30,420 bases of DNA, from positions 1 to 30,420 of the forward strand of contig JAZDHD010000463.1 in the NCBI GenBank assembly GCA_043806215.1, read 5' to 3'. The stretch's first letter is position 1; every line of letters starts with the position of its first letter. A model generated the notes under the pieces. That model had not been told where the DNA came from. It saw nothing but the letters and a program-made list of their open reading frames with translations, and did not search any database. The position numbers were made by a program, and so were the translations under genes. This document shows positions 22,811-30,420 of the stretch, piece after piece. The stretch comes from JAVHLK01 sp043806215. GTDB taxonomy: Bacteria; Desulfobacterota; Desulfomonilia; Desulfomonilales; Desulfomonilaceae.

Positions 22811-24607
22811 ATGAGCGATCCAAAACGTATTCTCTTGGTCGACGATGAACAACCGAACTTAGATCTCTTGGAAGCCATGCTGGAGCCTCTCGGATATGAA
22901 ACCATAAAGGCAATGGACGGGAATCAGGCTCTGTCCATGCTGACTCCCGAGATAGACCTGGTGCTCCTGGATGTCATGATGCCCGGAATCGACGGTTACG
23001 AAGTGGCCCGGCGCATCCGTGAACACCCTGACTACGGGCACATTCCCATAATCATGGTGACCTCTCTTAGGGAAAGGGAGGATAAGCTGCGCGCTGCGGA
23101 GGCCGGTGCGAACGATTTCATTTCGAAGCCCATAGACAAGGTGGAACTGCGGGTTCGGACGGCATCTTTGCTCAAGATGAAGGAAGCCCAAGATATCATC
23201 AGAAGACACAGGGCCGAACTCGAAGAAACCGTAGCCATGCGTACTGCGGCCCTGCGAGAGAGCGAAGAGCGGTTTCGGACCGTATTCGAGGCCGCCCAAG
23301 ACAGCATTTTCCTGAAGGACACGGAACTCAAGTACACCCACGTCAACCCGGCCATGCTCAAGCTTCTTGAAAAAACCATTGACGACATCGAAGGAAGGAG
23401 GGACGGGGACCTGTACCCTCAGGAATTTTCAAGGAGGATCCGGGACCTGGAACTCAGGGTTCTCGCGGGGCAAAGTATTGAGACGGAGCAGACCATTGTC
23501 CCGGGCGAGGTACCGGTAATCATTAGCTGCGCGCGGGTGCCGATGCGCGACTCGTCCGGAAGAGTCACGGGGATCTGCGGCATAGCCCGGGACATCACCG
23601 AGCGCAAACCGAGACACGTCAAACGGACTCATCGCGTGGAAGACTACCCGTCCCCGGCCATGAGATCCACTCTGGAACAAATCCGCCTGGCAGCCAAAAC
23701 CGACGCACTGGTGCTGTTCCTGGGGGAGAGCGGAGCAGGGAAGGACTACCTTGCCCGGTACCTCCATGATCACTCGAGGAGAGCCGACGGACCGTTCTTC
23801 AGTATAAACTGTGCCGCTCTCGCCCCGGAGTTGGCGGAATCGGAACTCTTCGGCCATGAATCGGGAGCGTTCACCGGTTCACGCGGCCGGAAGCGAGGAC
23901 TGTTGGAGTTGGCTGAAGGAGGGACTCTCCTGCTCAACGAGATCGGAGATCTCTTGCCTCAGCTCCAGGCCAAGCTCCTGACGTTTCTCGACACGCAATC
24001 CTTCACCCGGGTGGGCGGTGAGAAGAACGTGTCGGTTAGCGCCCGGCTCGTGGCCGCGACAAACCGTGAGTTGGAAAGAGAGGTCGAACTCGGCAGTTTC
24101 CGCAAAGATCTCTTCTACAGGCTGAATGTCTTCTCCATCCGGGTCCCTTCCCTGAGGGAGAGGATGGACGACCTGCCTTTGATCATCCACGACCTGCTGG
24201 AATCTCTTGTAGAAAAGATAGGGATGAACGAGATCCCCGTCATCGATGCCCAGGCCCTCACGGCCCTGCGGAACTACCGCTGGCCCGGCAACATCAGGGA
24301 GTTGAGAAACGTCGTGGAAAGGGCTCTCATTCTGTGCCGAGACGACAGGATCACCCTGAAGGACATCGGCATGAGTCAGACGGTCGACCACTGCGACGAC
24401 AACGGTGCTCTCGACGATACATCATTCACCATCAGTTTTTCGGCCGGGATGTCGATGACGGATGCACTTCAGGAAGTCAAGACGTGGATGGTTTCCCAAG
24501 GGCTGCGCCTTTCCGGCAACAGCGTGAAGGATGCGGCGGCGTTGCTCGGCATCTCCCGTGATCAAATGAAGTACCTCATGAAGACGCTGACAATACGAAG
24601 GGAATAA
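22811..24607 (+). CDS. REC-PAS-AAA+ sigma-54 dependent transcriptional activator
   Basis: This 598-residue NtrC-type regulator starts at ATG 22811, which gives MSDPKRILLVDDEQPNLDLL; the open frame before it lacks similarity. The receiver (1-118) has Asp54 and Lys106. A helical linker and PAS domain follow (150-265). The AAA+ domain (about 275-510) has Walker A GESGAGKD (305-312), the sigma-54 contact loop GAFTGS (352-357; Ser replaces the usual final Ala) and Walker B LLLNEIGD (Asn376 where many have Asp). YRWPGNIRELRNVVERAL is the usual end of the domain. A Fis-type helix-turn-helix closes the protein (SVKDAAALLGISRDQMKYLM). A candidate sigma-54 promoter and palindromes lie just downstream, before the next gene. 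Confidence 0.95.
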   Translation: MSDPKRILLVDDEQPNLDLLEAMLEPLGYETIKAMDGNQALSMLTPEIDLVLLDVMMPGIDGYEVARRIREHPDYGHIPIIMVTSLREREDKLRAAEAGANDFISKPIDKVELRVRTASLLKMKEAQDIIRRHRAELEETVAMRTAALRESEERFRTVFEAAQDSIFLKDTELKYTHVNPAMLKLLEKTIDDIEGRRDGDLYPQEFSRRIRDLELRVLAGQSIETEQTIVPGEVPVIISCARVPMRDSSGRVTGICGIARDITERKPRHVKRTHRVEDYPSPAMRSTLEQIRLAAKTDALVLFLGESGAGKDYLARYLHDHSRRADGPFFSINCAALAPELAESELFGHESGAFTGSRGRKRGLLELAEGGTLLLNEIGDLLPQLQAKLLTFLDTQSFTRVGGEKNVSVSARLVAATNRELEREVELGSFRKDLFYRLNVFSIRVPSLRERMDDLPLIIHDLLESLVEKIGMNEIPVIDAQALTALRNYRWPGNIRELRNVVERALILCRDDRITLKDIGMSQTVDHCDDNGALDDTSFTISFSAGMSMTDALQEVKTWMVSQGLRLSGNSVKDAAALLGISRDQMKYLMKTLTIRRE

Positions 24608-24716
24608 TTACCCGCGGCGCCTCCCGTGGGAGGGTAAATATTACCCCTATCAACATCCTGTTTTCGCTATTTTTTCTTCATTTCATCGACTCGCGGGTAA
24701 TTTTCACCTGGTGAAA
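24606..24716. promoter_or_regulatory. Cluster of palindromes, candidate enhancer sites
   Basis: AATTACCCGCG (24606-24616) recurs inverted as CGCGGGTAATT (24692-24702), a perfect 11-bp pair about 75 nt apart. Between them is the near-palindrome gggtaaatattaccc (24632-24646), and next to the right copy the perfect palindrome TTTCACC-T-GGTGAAA (24702-24716). Such repeated dyads 100-200 bp before a sigma-54 promoter are where NtrC-type activators bind. A small hairpin ctcccgtgggag near 24621 could also help end the upstream message. Confidence 0.5.
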
Positions 24717-24820
24717 CCAACCCGACGCCGTGTTCCCGCACCAAAGTCCCCTCATCCTCCGCCCTGCCAACTTACCGATTTCACTGGAAGCAACCGTTCT
24801 TTTTGCTGTAAGAACCATAG

Positions 24821-24836
24821 TGGTACGCCTTGTGCA
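24821..24836 (+). promoter_or_regulatory. Candidate sigma-54 (-24/-12) promoter
   Basis: TGGTACGCCTTGTGCA matches the consensus TGGCACG-N4-TTGCA at all but two positions and has the required GG-N10-GC spacing. It lies 97 nt before the ATG at 24933, directly downstream of a sigma-54 activator gene and its candidate binding sites. Found by eye; chance matches of this quality occur. Confidence 0.5.
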
Positions 24837-24932
24837 ACAGTAGCCATCCAAGAAGAACGACCCATACCGCGCCTGTCGGCCGTGAGGCCTGCGGCGGAAC
24901 ATTGCTAAGGAATTCCGTACGAGAATCGTGCA

Positions 24933-26408
24933 ATGAAGAACGGCCTTCACCAATCCAAGATCCGGGCGCTCGTCGTGGCGGACTCTCCGTTCATGGGAAT
25001 GCAGCTGGCCGAGATCCTGAACGGAGACGATGCGCTGGAAGTGATAGGCCGGGCGGCGAACAGTATCGAAGCGTTGAGAATGGTGAAGGAGCTTCGGCCG
25101 GACGTGGCGGCCATGGATGTGGATGTGCACAACACGGATGGAATCACGGTTCTGAAGCACATAATGCTGAAGCATCCCCTTCCTATCGTGGTGATCGGTT
25201 CCTTCGCGAACGAGGCCTCCGAACTTGCCTTCGACGCTCTCAGGTTCGGTGCGGTCGATGTCATCGGCAAGCCGTTTATCCAGAAGAACTCCAGCCCGGA
25301 AAGCCAACGCGCTCTCGTCGTCGCCGTTGTGAAGTCGGCAGCGGCCATGCGCGTGGACGGTATCGCTTCCTGCCGGGACACCGTTTCCGCGGCCGGAGCC
25401 AGGAAGACCGCCGGCGGAATTCCCGATCCGCATACCCGATATGTGTGCATCACCGCACTCACCAACGGATACTACTGTTTCCTGAGAATCGTCCCCACGT
25501 TGCCCGCGGATTTTGCCGATATTCTTATCGGGACTATTCCGGCGCCCCCAAGGAGCGTAGACGCATACGTTCAGTACCTGGATAGAAACAGCAGCGTTCG
25601 CGTCAGGAACCTCAGGACGGCCGGGAGTGTCGAAAAGGGCACATGCTATCTCTGCTCCGGTCGATCTGCACCGGTCCTGGAAGGTGACGGAAAAGGCGGG
25701 ATCCGTTTCCAATTCCATGATTTCCCGGAAAGTGACGAACCGCTTGACAACTGCGACCGATTGATGGCATCGCTTGCCCGTTTGGCGGGTCCGCGGGCTG
25801 TCGGCCTCGCTATAGGCTCCGGAGGCCTGGAGGGGTTCGAAGGCACCGGGGAGATACGGAGAGCGGGCGGCATAGGTATGGTCAGGGACATCACGGAGTG
25901 GGAGGGCCCGTCACTTCTCAATGAGATACTTTCGTGGAACCCGTCCGTGATGTTGCCCTCGGATCCAATTCTACAAAAAGGGGGGGGAATTCCCCATCAT
26001 CAAGACCGCATGGACCTCGACGGACATACCGTCGCTGAAGACGCGTCTTACGATTTTGTTTCCGAGACCCACGAGAAGGGAGCGTACGTCAACGGAATAG
26101 ACATCGTAGACTACTTTCGGTTCGTGTTGTTGACCGGGAGACCCACAGTCTTGGAGGTGTTCACGGACAAAGGCGTAGCCGGCCGGATATACGTACGAAA
26201 CGGCAGAGTGCTCCACGCACAATACGGAGAGCTTCAGGGAGACCAGGCACTATATCGGTGCCTGGCCTCCCAGGGGGGGAGTTTTCTTAACCGACCATGG
26301 AGAGAGCCCATGAGATTCTCTATTAACAAGCCGGGAGGTCTCGTGTTGGCGGAAGCCGCCCTGCGCAGAGACGCTCCCCACGGCGAATGGGCTCTGGCGG
26401 TCAAATGA
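24933..26408 (+). CDS. REC domain - catalytically dead CheB domain - DUF4388 protein
   Basis: This 491-residue protein is laid out like chemotaxis methylesterase CheB: a receiver (10-125) with Asp62 in MDVDVHNTDG and Lys113 in GKPF, a linker, and a CheB-type domain (about 168-350). The catalytic residues are gone. The Ser of GASTGG aligns with Leu176 (ITALTNGY), the His of QHMP with Ile202 (IGTIPAPP), and the Asp of GMGxDG with about Leu299 (IGSGGLEG). The end of the domain is still recognisable (AGGIGMVRDITEWEGPSLL). Residues about 385-475 are a DUF4388 (PATAN) domain, including GRIYVRNGRVLHAQYGELQG. No other chemotaxis gene is nearby. Expected role: a signalling scaffold or sensor, not an esterase. 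A candidate sigma-54 promoter precedes it. Confidence 0.85.
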   Translation: MKNGLHQSKIRALVVADSPFMGMQLAEILNGDDALEVIGRAANSIEALRMVKELRPDVAAMDVDVHNTDGITVLKHIMLKHPLPIVVIGSFANEASELAFDALRFGAVDVIGKPFIQKNSSPESQRALVVAVVKSAAAMRVDGIASCRDTVSAAGARKTAGGIPDPHTRYVCITALTNGYYCFLRIVPTLPADFADILIGTIPAPPRSVDAYVQYLDRNSSVRVRNLRTAGSVEKGTCYLCSGRSAPVLEGDGKGGIRFQFHDFPESDEPLDNCDRLMASLARLAGPRAVGLAIGSGGLEGFEGTGEIRRAGGIGMVRDITEWEGPSLLNEILSWNPSVMLPSDPILQKGGGIPHHQDRMDLDGHTVAEDASYDFVSETHEKGAYVNGIDIVDYFRFVLLTGRPTVLEVFTDKGVAGRIYVRNGRVLHAQYGELQGDQALYRCLASQGGSFLNRPWREPMRFSINKPGGLVLAEAALRRDAPHGEWALAVK

Positions 26409-26816
26409 GGCAATGATCTCGATGATTTGTAGTGCACGCCCGGCATGGTCACGGGTTTCAAAATATGCTGAAGAAAGTCGCTCAATTGTATGCACTGCCG
26501 GAAAGCCGGCAGCAAGAAACGGGTCAACTGAGGGGGGGGAAGCGAGGGGGTCCGATGCACGGACGTATCGGTCGCTCCTCGCAACTCTCAATTGAAGGTT
26601 GCCCCGACTCACTGTCCGGGGAGTTAGTTCCAGGGGGGATAGCTAGGGGGGATTTTCGAGGGCGCTCAACAGAGCGCCCTTTTCTTATGGACATCCAACC
26701 TCGTGGAGTTTTCGTGGCCATTCGTTTGAAAAACTGAGATAATGAAATTGGGCGGCGTAACGCGTCACCCGGAGCCGCACCATACTTACATCACCTGTTC
26801 CCAGGGGGTCTACGGT
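26409..26816. repeat. Gene-free stretch with hairpin and repeated G runs
   Basis: No convincing gene is present. CTGCCGG/CCGGCAG (26495-26501 and 26506-26512) is a perfect 7-bp hairpin with an AAAG loop. Runs of 4-8 G occur at about 26531-26551 and again at about 26618-26662; four runs in the second cluster, with loops of about 7-11 nt, could form a G-quadruplex on the + strand. The phrase ctgagggggg is shared with 29173-29182. A terminator lies at 26660-26683. Confidence 0.6.
26660..26683 (+). terminator. Rho-independent terminator
   Basis: GGGCGCTC (26660-26667) and GAGCGCCC (26672-26679) form a perfect 8-bp stem with an AACA loop, followed by TTTT. It can end the transcript of the pseudo-CheB gene, whose stop codon is about 250 nt upstream, and insulates the hybrid kinase gene. 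Confidence 0.8.
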
Positions 26817-28874
26817 ATGGACAGGGACAATTTCGGCAAAACCGAAGACGAATCCGAGTTCGTGAAAAGCGTTCGAATGCACCGTAAGAACGGGGAAGAT
26901 ACGGATACCATCGACCTGACCCAAATGTTCTCGGTGAATTTGCCGGCATCGGGTTCATTCGATCTCTCGAACTTCCATGAGGAATCCTTCGGCAAGCTCC
27001 TCCAGTCGCTTTCGGTTCCCACACTGCTCATCGCGAGGTCTCATTCCGTCGCATTTGCCAACACCGCCTTCTCGGCAGCGTTCAAAGGCTGTTTTGACTT
27101 AAGAAACGTCACGTTCTCCTCACTTTTCCGCAATCCCAAGGAGGCCCGCGATGCCCAGATGCTCTTGGAGGAGGTCTTCAAGGACAGAAAGCCCAGAGTC
27201 AAAGAGAGGATACTGCAAGTCTACGGGACCCGGATGTGGGCCCGCATACATTTGCGCACAATCAGGTTGGGCGGCGAACGGCTCGTTATGGTTCAGTTGG
27301 AGAACCTTACTGCACGGAAGCAACTGAGGACGATACAGAAGTATAAGAAACTTATCAACATCTTTCCCATGGGAATAGCGGAACTGGCTATTCAAAGACC
27401 GCTTGACTGCACGAGGAAATTTGAGGAATTGCTTCAGGACGTTCAAGGGGCCAGGGTCATCGACGGAAACGACGAGTTTGCACGTATGTACAACCGTGAA
27501 AAGATCGAAGACCTCATGGGAATCTCCCTCGGTGTTCTTTTTCCCCCAACGGGGAAGCGAAGGAGGATTTATGAAGAGTGGATCCAGGCCGGTTTCCCGC
27601 TGCACTCCTTTGACTCGAAGGAGAAGCTTCTCTCCGTTTCGTCCCAGTACTTCGAAAACACCTTTATCGGCAATGTGACGAAAGACCGTCTGCTGGGGTT
27701 CTGGTGGCTCAAACGGGACATATCCGAAAAGAGGAAGGCTGAAAAGGATGTGATGCGCACTCAGAACCTTGAATCCCTCGGTTTGTTGGCCGGCGGGATC
27801 GCCCACGATTTCAACAACCTCCTCACCGGCATAATGGGGAACCTGTCTTTGGCGCTGGAATACCTCAATCCCGGACAGAGGGCTTATCCCAGAATCGAGG
27901 CGGCCGCGGCGGCATCCTACCGGGCCGCCAAACTGACACACCAGTTGCTGACCTTCTCCCAGGGCGGCGCTCCCGCCAAGAAGACCTCATCGATCGAGGA
28001 GCTTCTGAAGGATTCGGCGGCATTTGCCCTCAGAGGATCCAAGGCCCTGTGCCGGTTCTCGATTCCCGAGGACCTGTGGCACGTCGACATGGACGTGGGG
28101 CAGATCCACCAGGTCATCAACAACCTGGTTGTCAATGCGATTCAGGCCATGCCCGACGGAGGGACCATACAGGTTGAAGCGGAAAACATGACCGTGGGCA
28201 AGACGGACGGTCTGCCTCTCAAAGATGGGCGGTACGTGAGAATTGGCGTCCGGGACACCGGAATTGGCATCCCCGGGGAGTATCTCCAGAAGATATTCGA
28301 TCCCTATTTCACGACCAAGGAGACCGGAACGGGTCTGGGGCTGGCCACGTCGTACTCCATCGTCCGAAAACACGGCGGAACAATGACGGTTCAATCCGAG
28401 GTCGGTGTGGGTTCCTCATTCCACTTCTATCTGCCTGCCTCAGGACGGATGCCGGAAGTCCTTGAACAAACGGATGAGGGCGACCTGTCCGGGAGCGGAT
28501 TCATACTCGTCATGGACGACGACGATCTGATCAGGGACCTTGCCGGAGAATTGCTCACCATGCTCGGGTACGAGACGGCCTTCGCCAAGGACGGGGATGA
28601 GGCGCTGAGCGTTTACGAAAAGGCACTCACTTCCGGACGTCCGTTCGACGCGATCATCATGGATCTGACGATTCCCGGCGGAATGGGGGGAAGAGAAACC
28701 ATAACGAAACTCAAAGCAATGGACCCTCACGCCAAAGCCATTGTATCAAGCGGTTATTCCAACGATCCGATAATGGCTGAATACGAAAAGTACGGCTTCG
28801 CCGGAGTACTCCCCAAACCGTACGACGTAAATGAAGTGAGTAAACTGTTGCGGCGAATAGTGTGGCGGCCTTAG
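26817..28874 (+). CDS. Hybrid histidine kinase: PAS - HisKA - HATPase - receiver
   Basis: This 685-residue protein starts at ATG 26817, chosen for the strong AGGGGG 8 nt upstream; an ATG at 26742 would add 25 unconvincing residues with little ribosome-binding site. There is no membrane segment. Two PAS-like regions (about 60-180 and 190-310) precede the dimerisation helix GLLAGGIAHDFNNLLTGIMG with His330. The ATPase domain shows VINNLVVNAIQAMPDGG (N-box), DTGIGIP, DPYFTTK and TGTGLGLA. A C-terminal receiver has the acidic triplet VMDDDD, Asp616 in IIMDLTIPGG, and PKPY. Such proteins pass phosphate from His to their own Asp and often to a further partner. It lies in the same signalling island but carries its own upstream terminator. 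Confidence 0.94.
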   Translation: MDRDNFGKTEDESEFVKSVRMHRKNGEDTDTIDLTQMFSVNLPASGSFDLSNFHEESFGKLLQSLSVPTLLIARSHSVAFANTAFSAAFKGCFDLRNVTFSSLFRNPKEARDAQMLLEEVFKDRKPRVKERILQVYGTRMWARIHLRTIRLGGERLVMVQLENLTARKQLRTIQKYKKLINIFPMGIAELAIQRPLDCTRKFEELLQDVQGARVIDGNDEFARMYNREKIEDLMGISLGVLFPPTGKRRRIYEEWIQAGFPLHSFDSKEKLLSVSSQYFENTFIGNVTKDRLLGFWWLKRDISEKRKAEKDVMRTQNLESLGLLAGGIAHDFNNLLTGIMGNLSLALEYLNPGQRAYPRIEAAAAASYRAAKLTHQLLTFSQGGAPAKKTSSIEELLKDSAAFALRGSKALCRFSIPEDLWHVDMDVGQIHQVINNLVVNAIQAMPDGGTIQVEAENMTVGKTDGLPLKDGRYVRIGVRDTGIGIPGEYLQKIFDPYFTTKETGTGLGLATSYSIVRKHGGTMTVQSEVGVGSSFHFYLPASGRMPEVLEQTDEGDLSGSGFILVMDDDDLIRDLAGELLTMLGYETAFAKDGDEALSVYEKALTSGRPFDAIIMDLTIPGGMGGRETITKLKAMDPHAKAIVSSGYSNDPIMAEYEKYGFAGVLPKPYDVNEVSKLLRRIVWRP

Positions 28875-29240
28875 TGCTCATTGTCGTAAATACGGTCACG
28901 CATTCTGTAAACACGCGGTAGCGACCCGGCGTCGCTGCCGGGCGAGAGATAGTACATTGTTTCCACTAAAGAATACCGACACGGAAGCCGGCGCACATTT
29001 TTCGGATGTGGTGAATCCCGCTTTCAGCAGGATGAACCGCATCGTTCGCGGTGAACCCCGGAAGATGACGGGCAGGGACGCCCGTCCCACGGTGTACGAC
29101 GGGCTTGGTCTCTGTTCTTCGTAGCCCGGGCCTCCGTGCCGGTATTCTTGCCTCCCCCCGTTTACGGGGGGACTGAGGGGGGCATCTCTTTGCCGGCGCC
29201 GCATTGCGCACCCATGTACCCGGTCGGATTTGCGTTGCCC
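28875..29240. repeat. Gene-free repeat block left of the cytochrome b gene
   Basis: Modules: 28889-28945 (aaatacggtca...cgctgccggg), related to 30298-30333; 28979-28995, a cacggaagccgg core; 29069-29142, cgggcagggacgcccgtccc through cgtagcccgggcctccgtgc, repeated inverted at 30344-30420; and a perfect 7-bp hairpin 29154-29160/29165-29171 (C6G/CG6, TTTA loop) followed by a second G run. No gene was seen. Confidence 0.8.
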
Positions 29241-29885
29241 TCACAGGGGAACCGAGATACCGCCGTCCTTCCGCACTCTCCAGAAATGCCACCCCATGAA
29301 CAGGGCCATTACCCCCGGCAGTAAGACGACATGCCAGGCATAAAGCCTGACCATGGATATATCCCCCGGCTCTGCGGGCCCGAAAAGTATCGAGGCCGAA
29401 AGCGGACCGATCAGCGGAATGCCTCCGGTCAAGTTCCGGGCAATGGTCCAGGCCCACAGTGCCCGGTCATCCCAGACGAGAAGATAGCCGGTGAAATCCA
29501 CCAGCAATACGGCGAGCAAGAGAACCAACCCTATCAGCCAGTTCATCCGTCGCGGCGCGGCGTAGGAACCTGTGACAAAGACGCGCACCATGTGGACCAC
29601 CACCAGTATCACCATTGCTTGGCCGCTCCAGTAGTGCAGATTCCTCACAAAGAATCCATACGGAGCGATATGAGTAATATCCTGAACCGATGGGTACGCG
29701 TCGGCCGGTGTCGGCACATAACGCAGCATGAGCACCACGCCGGTGATGCTCTCCACGAGAAACATCCAGACCGCGAGTCCGCCCAAACACCAGGTGAAAC
29801 GGATCTCGGACGACGCTTTGGGAATTGTGGGGGGATGAAGGTGCAACAATAACCGGGCGAATGATCCCTTGGTACTGCGTTGCAT
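29241..29885 (-). CDS. Cytochrome b6-type cytochrome b (N-terminal, four-helix) subunit
   Basis: This 214-residue membrane protein starts at ATG 29885, which gives the normal length of cytochrome b6; a GTG at 29933 would add a non-homologous tail. Heme ligands are His84 and His98 (14 apart) in NLHYWSGQ and VVVHMVRV, and His185 and His200 (15 apart) in AWHVVLLP and GWHFWRV. The 14/15 spacing marks the b6 type rather than the 14/14 of bc1. Cys33 in TWCLGG aligns with Cys35 of cytochrome b6, the attachment point of the extra heme ci. Four hydrophobic helices fit a quinol-oxidising b subunit. No Rieske protein, subunit IV or cytochrome c gene lies within the window on either side; both flanks are repeats. 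Confidence 0.92.
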   Translation of the reverse strand: MQRSTKGSFARLLLHLHPPTIPKASSEIRFTWCLGGLAVWMFLVESITGVVLMLRYVPTPADAYPSVQDITHIAPYGFFVRNLHYWSGQAMVILVVVHMVRVFVTGSYAAPRRMNWLIGLVLLLAVLLVDFTGYLLVWDDRALWAWTIARNLTGGIPLIGPLSASILFGPAEPGDISMVRLYAWHVVLLPGVMALFMGWHFWRVRKDGGISVPL

Positions 29886-30420
29886 TGATCCGCTCACCCT
29901 CTGTTCTCCCGTTTCCCAACCCGAAGCCTGCACCGGAGTTTTCCAACAATACCTCTCCGAATTTGAGCCAAGGGACGCTCAGTGCGGCATTTCATAAGCG
30001 TCGTCTCTCCGGCGTAGGCCCATAGGCGTTAACTTAAGCCTGTTGGTCGGGTTGGACTTGGGTTCATTCATAACGTCCCGAAGGGACCAGTCCCGCGTCT
30101 CGCGGGATTAGCCGGGTTTTTCAAGGCCCGGAAATCGATGGCCGAGCATGAAGACGCGTCCTGAAGGGACGCCGGAGTGCCCTGCCTCGTGAACGCCTCC
30201 GTGAGAGCCGTCCCTTCGGGACGGAAATCGTGTGAGAATGTTCGCCATCTTTCCGGGGGATGAATCCCCCGGCTAAATTCCTAAGTGTTCTATGGCACAA
30301 ATACGGTCGCACATTTTCGTCTCGCTGCCGGCAAGGACAAGATCCGGGCACGGAGGCCCGGGCTACGAAGGACTATCATGAAGCCTTAGACCTGTTTCGT
30401 GGGACGGGCGTCCCTGCCCG
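29886..30420. repeat. Gene-free repeat block right of the cytochrome b gene, with modular hairpin element
   Basis: Positions 30070-30290 are an inverted copy of the hairpin element at 5447-5655. Stems lie at 30075-30087, 30112-30131, 30156-30172, 30208-30224 and 30253-30272, plus an extra one, tcccgcg/cgcggga, at 30091-30107. The stems are conserved and the linkers between them are not. Positions 30298-30333 and 30344-30420 repeat modules found left of the cytochrome gene. A taggcccataggcg phrase near 30015 resembles one near 5323. No gene was seen. Confidence 0.85.

Noticed and set aside
24678..25718. 346-codon minus-strand frame opposite the pseudo-CheB gene
   Set aside because: It overlaps the receiver and CheB-like domains on the other strand and resembles no family.
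26432..26737. 101-codon frame between the pseudo-CheB and hybrid kinase genes
   Set aside because: It runs through G-run repeats and the terminator hairpin, with Gly/Arg-rich, non-protein-like composition.

Overview
The window (about 30.4 kb, moderately GC-rich) looks like a chromosomal segment of an anaerobic deltaproteobacterium-type organism (Desulfobacterota/Syntrophobacterales-like; a Desulfomonile-like host is only a guess). The clues are anaerobic-route cobalamin genes (cbiG, cbiJ), large PAS-rich sensor kinases next to a sigma-54 activator, a CheB-like protein with a DUF4388 tail, a b6-type cytochrome b, and an unusually heavy load of short hairpin repeats between genes. No rRNA or tRNA gene and no spacer-type CRISPR array was seen. 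The species assignment is inference; the gene content is read directly.

Layout. 1-2.4 kb: the end of a GlcD-type FAD oxidase, then cbiG and cbiJ separated by a 32-bp tandem repeat. 2.4-3.0 kb: an orphan VapB-like antitoxin, apparently leaderless, tail-to-tail with a small lipoprotein carrying a twin CX3C motif. 3.2-5.2 kb: an ilvB gene behind a complete attenuator (Val-rich leader peptide, antiterminator pairing, terminator). 5.2-6.0 kb: repeat elements and an orphan MntA-type nucleotidyltransferase. 6.2-18.1 kb: a partly duplicated locus encoding a DnaK-like ATPase, a DUF1257/Ycf35 protein, a DUF2997 protein and a PilZ-domain protein. An RsbW-like/GNAT fusion, an MFS transporter and an RND pump with its adaptor lie between the two copies. 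The left copy keeps the ATPase but has a truncated DUF1257; the right copy keeps DUF1257 but only the last codons of the ATPase. 18.2-18.4 kb: a MITE-like element with terminal inverted repeats and a 5-bp target duplication. 18.4-28.9 kb: a signalling island with a five-PAS/GAF histidine kinase, a divergent single-domain response regulator, a REC-PAS-sigma54 activator, a REC/pseudo-CheB/DUF4388 protein and a hybrid histidine kinase. 29.2-29.9 kb: a stand-alone cytochrome b6-type gene between inverted repeat modules.

How parts may work together. The ilvB leader should tie acetolactate synthase expression to charged Val/Leu/Ile tRNA. The sigma-54 activator sits directly upstream of a candidate -24/-12 promoter with palindromic sites at enhancer distance, so it may switch on the pseudo-CheB/DUF4388 gene. 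Recombination between the 95%-identical direct repeats 8,475 bp apart would remove the fusion protein and efflux genes and rebuild a continuous ATPase-DUF1257-DUF2997-PilZ series. The most unusual items are this split locus, the catalytically dead CheB, the ilvB attenuator without ilvN nearby, and the modular hairpin repeats present as inverted copies 25 kb apart.
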